Shown: one piece after another, positions 5,504 through 6,451 of the stretch | Numbering within the stretch: position 1 is the stretch's first letter | Layout: each line of letters begins with the position of its first letter | DNA from: CAG-877 sp963589235 | Lineage (GTDB): Bacteria; Bacillota_I; Bacilli_A; RF39; UBA660 | Assembly (NCBI GenBank): GCA_963589235.1 | Contig: CAVAJX010000012.1 | Location: forward strand, 1 to 6,451 | Direction: 5' to 3' | DNA: 6,451 nt | Program-made: the position numbers and the translations under genes | The notes under the pieces: generated by a model | Told to the model about the DNA's origin: nothing | Databases searched by the model: none | What the model saw: the letters and a program-made list of their open reading frames with translations, nothing else

Positions 5504-6451
5504 CTATGAACTACATGTTTCTATGCTGTACCCGGCACTTTTAACCTTGATTTCTATACTGCCATCTTTATCTGTCCTATATATTTTAGAATTACTTAGG
5601 GTGCTTAGTACTGATTTTTTAGGATGATTATACCTATTGTTTTCTCCTACACTAATAATAGAATACTTAGGATTCATAATATCAATAAACTCTTTACTAC
5701 TACTGGTATCTGAACCGTGATGGCCAACTTTTAGAAAGTCTATATTTTCTATGCTATATTCATTTAAGATATCTTTTTCTTTTTCTATACCGGCATCACC
5801 CATGAATAAAAATTGATAGTTATTATAATTAAAATAAAGGACATTAGAGTTATCGTTTTCATTGTTGTAAATGCTAGTATTTAAAAAGTATAATTTATTA
5901 TTAAAGACACTTAATTCACTTAATTCTTTATAATAACTTATTTTCTTTTTATCTAGTACTTCGATAATATTTTTTTCAAGTTTATTAATATTTCCTACAT
6001 TAAATATGACATTTTTGACATTGAAATTATTTATTAAGTTAATTGTCTCTCCTACATGATCTTGATCACCATGACTTAAAATTAAATAGTCTATTTTTCT
6101 GATGCCAGAACTTTTTAGTAAGGGTATAGTTGTATTCTTAACAATAGAATATTCCTTATTACTTTTTGCCCAGGATGGTTTAGTATGACTTACGACTCCT
6201 CCTGTATCTATTAATACCGTTTCTCTACCTGAATATAGAAGAATAGAATCTCCTTGACCAATGTCAATGGCCTCTACTATTAAATTTTCTTGAAAATACG
6301 GACATATGTAATGAACTAGTAATACAACAAATAATGGAATTAGTTTATAATAATTCTTTTTTAGTAATCCTTTAATAAAAATAATTATTAGAATATAGTA
6401 AATAATATAGAATACAAAATTAATTCTTGGAAATGTTAGTATCAATAATCT
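5504..6451 (-). CDS. comEC: ComEC/Rec2 DNA-uptake channel, C-terminal part (5' end outside the window)
   Basis: The reading frame is open to the right edge (codons AGA TTA TTG before the first listed start), so this is the 3' part of a larger gene; 315 residues are visible. Numbering below counts from the TTG at 6445. Two hydrophobic segments (about 8-28 and 34-48) fit the last helices of the ComEC membrane domain. The metallo-beta-lactamase-like domain follows: DIGQGDSILL (61-70), LIDTGG (78-83), SHGDQDH (124-130), FMGDAG (214-219), GHHGSDT (241-247) and a late RYNHP (271-275). ComEC forms the inner-membrane channel for transforming DNA, and the C-terminal domain is thought to degrade one strand. 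The HxDxDH form is normal for Firmicutes ComEC. The C-terminus looks natural and complete. The stop TAG (5506-5504) overlaps the dinD ribosome site. A stand-alone MBL hydrolase is unlikely given the helices. Confidence 0.92.
   Translation of the reverse strand, partial: RLLILTFPRINFVFYIIYYILIIIFIKGLLKKNYYKLIPLFVVLLVHYICPYFQENLIVEAIDIGQGDSILLYSGRETVLIDTGGVVSHTKPSWAKSNKEYSIVKNTTIPLLKSSGIRKIDYLILSHGDQDHVGETINLINNFNVKNVIFNVGNINKLEKNIIEVLDKKKISYYKELSELSVFNNKLYFLNTSIYNNENDNSNVLYFNYNNYQFLFMGDAGIEKEKDILNEYSIENIDFLKVGHHGSDTSSSKEFIDIMNPKYSIISVGENNRYNHPKKSVLSTLSNSKIYRTDKDGSIEIKVKSAGYSIETCSS

Noticed and set aside
5272..5627. Two overlapping plus-strand open frames (90 and 115 codons).
   Set aside because: Antisense to dinD and the comEC end. 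The hydrophobic translation is what AT-rich antisense frames usually give.
1..6451. CRISPR array, tRNA or rRNA gene, or integrase/attachment sites.
   Set aside because: No regularly spaced repeats, no tRNA cloverleaf and no recombinase gene were seen on either strand.

Overview
The window is very AT-rich. Every supported gene lies on the minus strand, so the transcription order runs from high to low coordinates. The gene set points to a low-GC Firmicute (Bacillota), probably a reduced gut-type Bacilli lineage: a DnaI-type helicase loader, a T-box-controlled threonyl-tRNA synthetase lacking the N-terminal TGS domain, a ComEC DNA-uptake channel, SigA-like promoters and strong GGAGG ribosome binding sites. 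Tryptophan is encoded by TGG where checked, and the six genes end in TAA or TAG, so the standard bacterial code fits.

Layout in transcription order. (1) The 3' half of comEC enters at the right edge (6451 to 5504) and carries the last membrane segments and the metallo-beta-lactamase-like domain. (2) A dinD-like gene (5488 to 4661) follows at once; its Shine-Dalgarno overlaps the comEC stop codon. (3) The next 257 bases look intergenic but hold a frameshifted, truncated relic of a YhcG/DUF1016-type protein (about 4671 to 4444). (4) A 107-residue protein of unknown function (4403 to 4080) has its own extended -10 promoter. (5) dnaI (3999 to 3094) ends in a clear intrinsic terminator. (6) A membrane-anchored M23/LytM peptidase (2936 to 2166) has a textbook TTGACA-17-TATAAT promoter. 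(7) A T-box leader (about 2125 to 1908) precedes thrS (1878 to 115), which is followed by two hairpins, at least one a good terminator.

Functionally this is core replication and translation (dnaI, thrS), cell-wall work (M23) and DNA uptake (comEC), with a small accessory patch (dinD plus the YhcG relic) between comEC and dnaI. The dnaI-thrS proximity recalls the Bacillus dnaB-dnaI-ytxC-thrS neighbourhood, but no dnaB or ytxC is present in the window. I see no convincing new system. The items most worth checking are the hidden pseudogene, the comEC-dinD coupling, and two adjacent perfect palindromes inside dinD.
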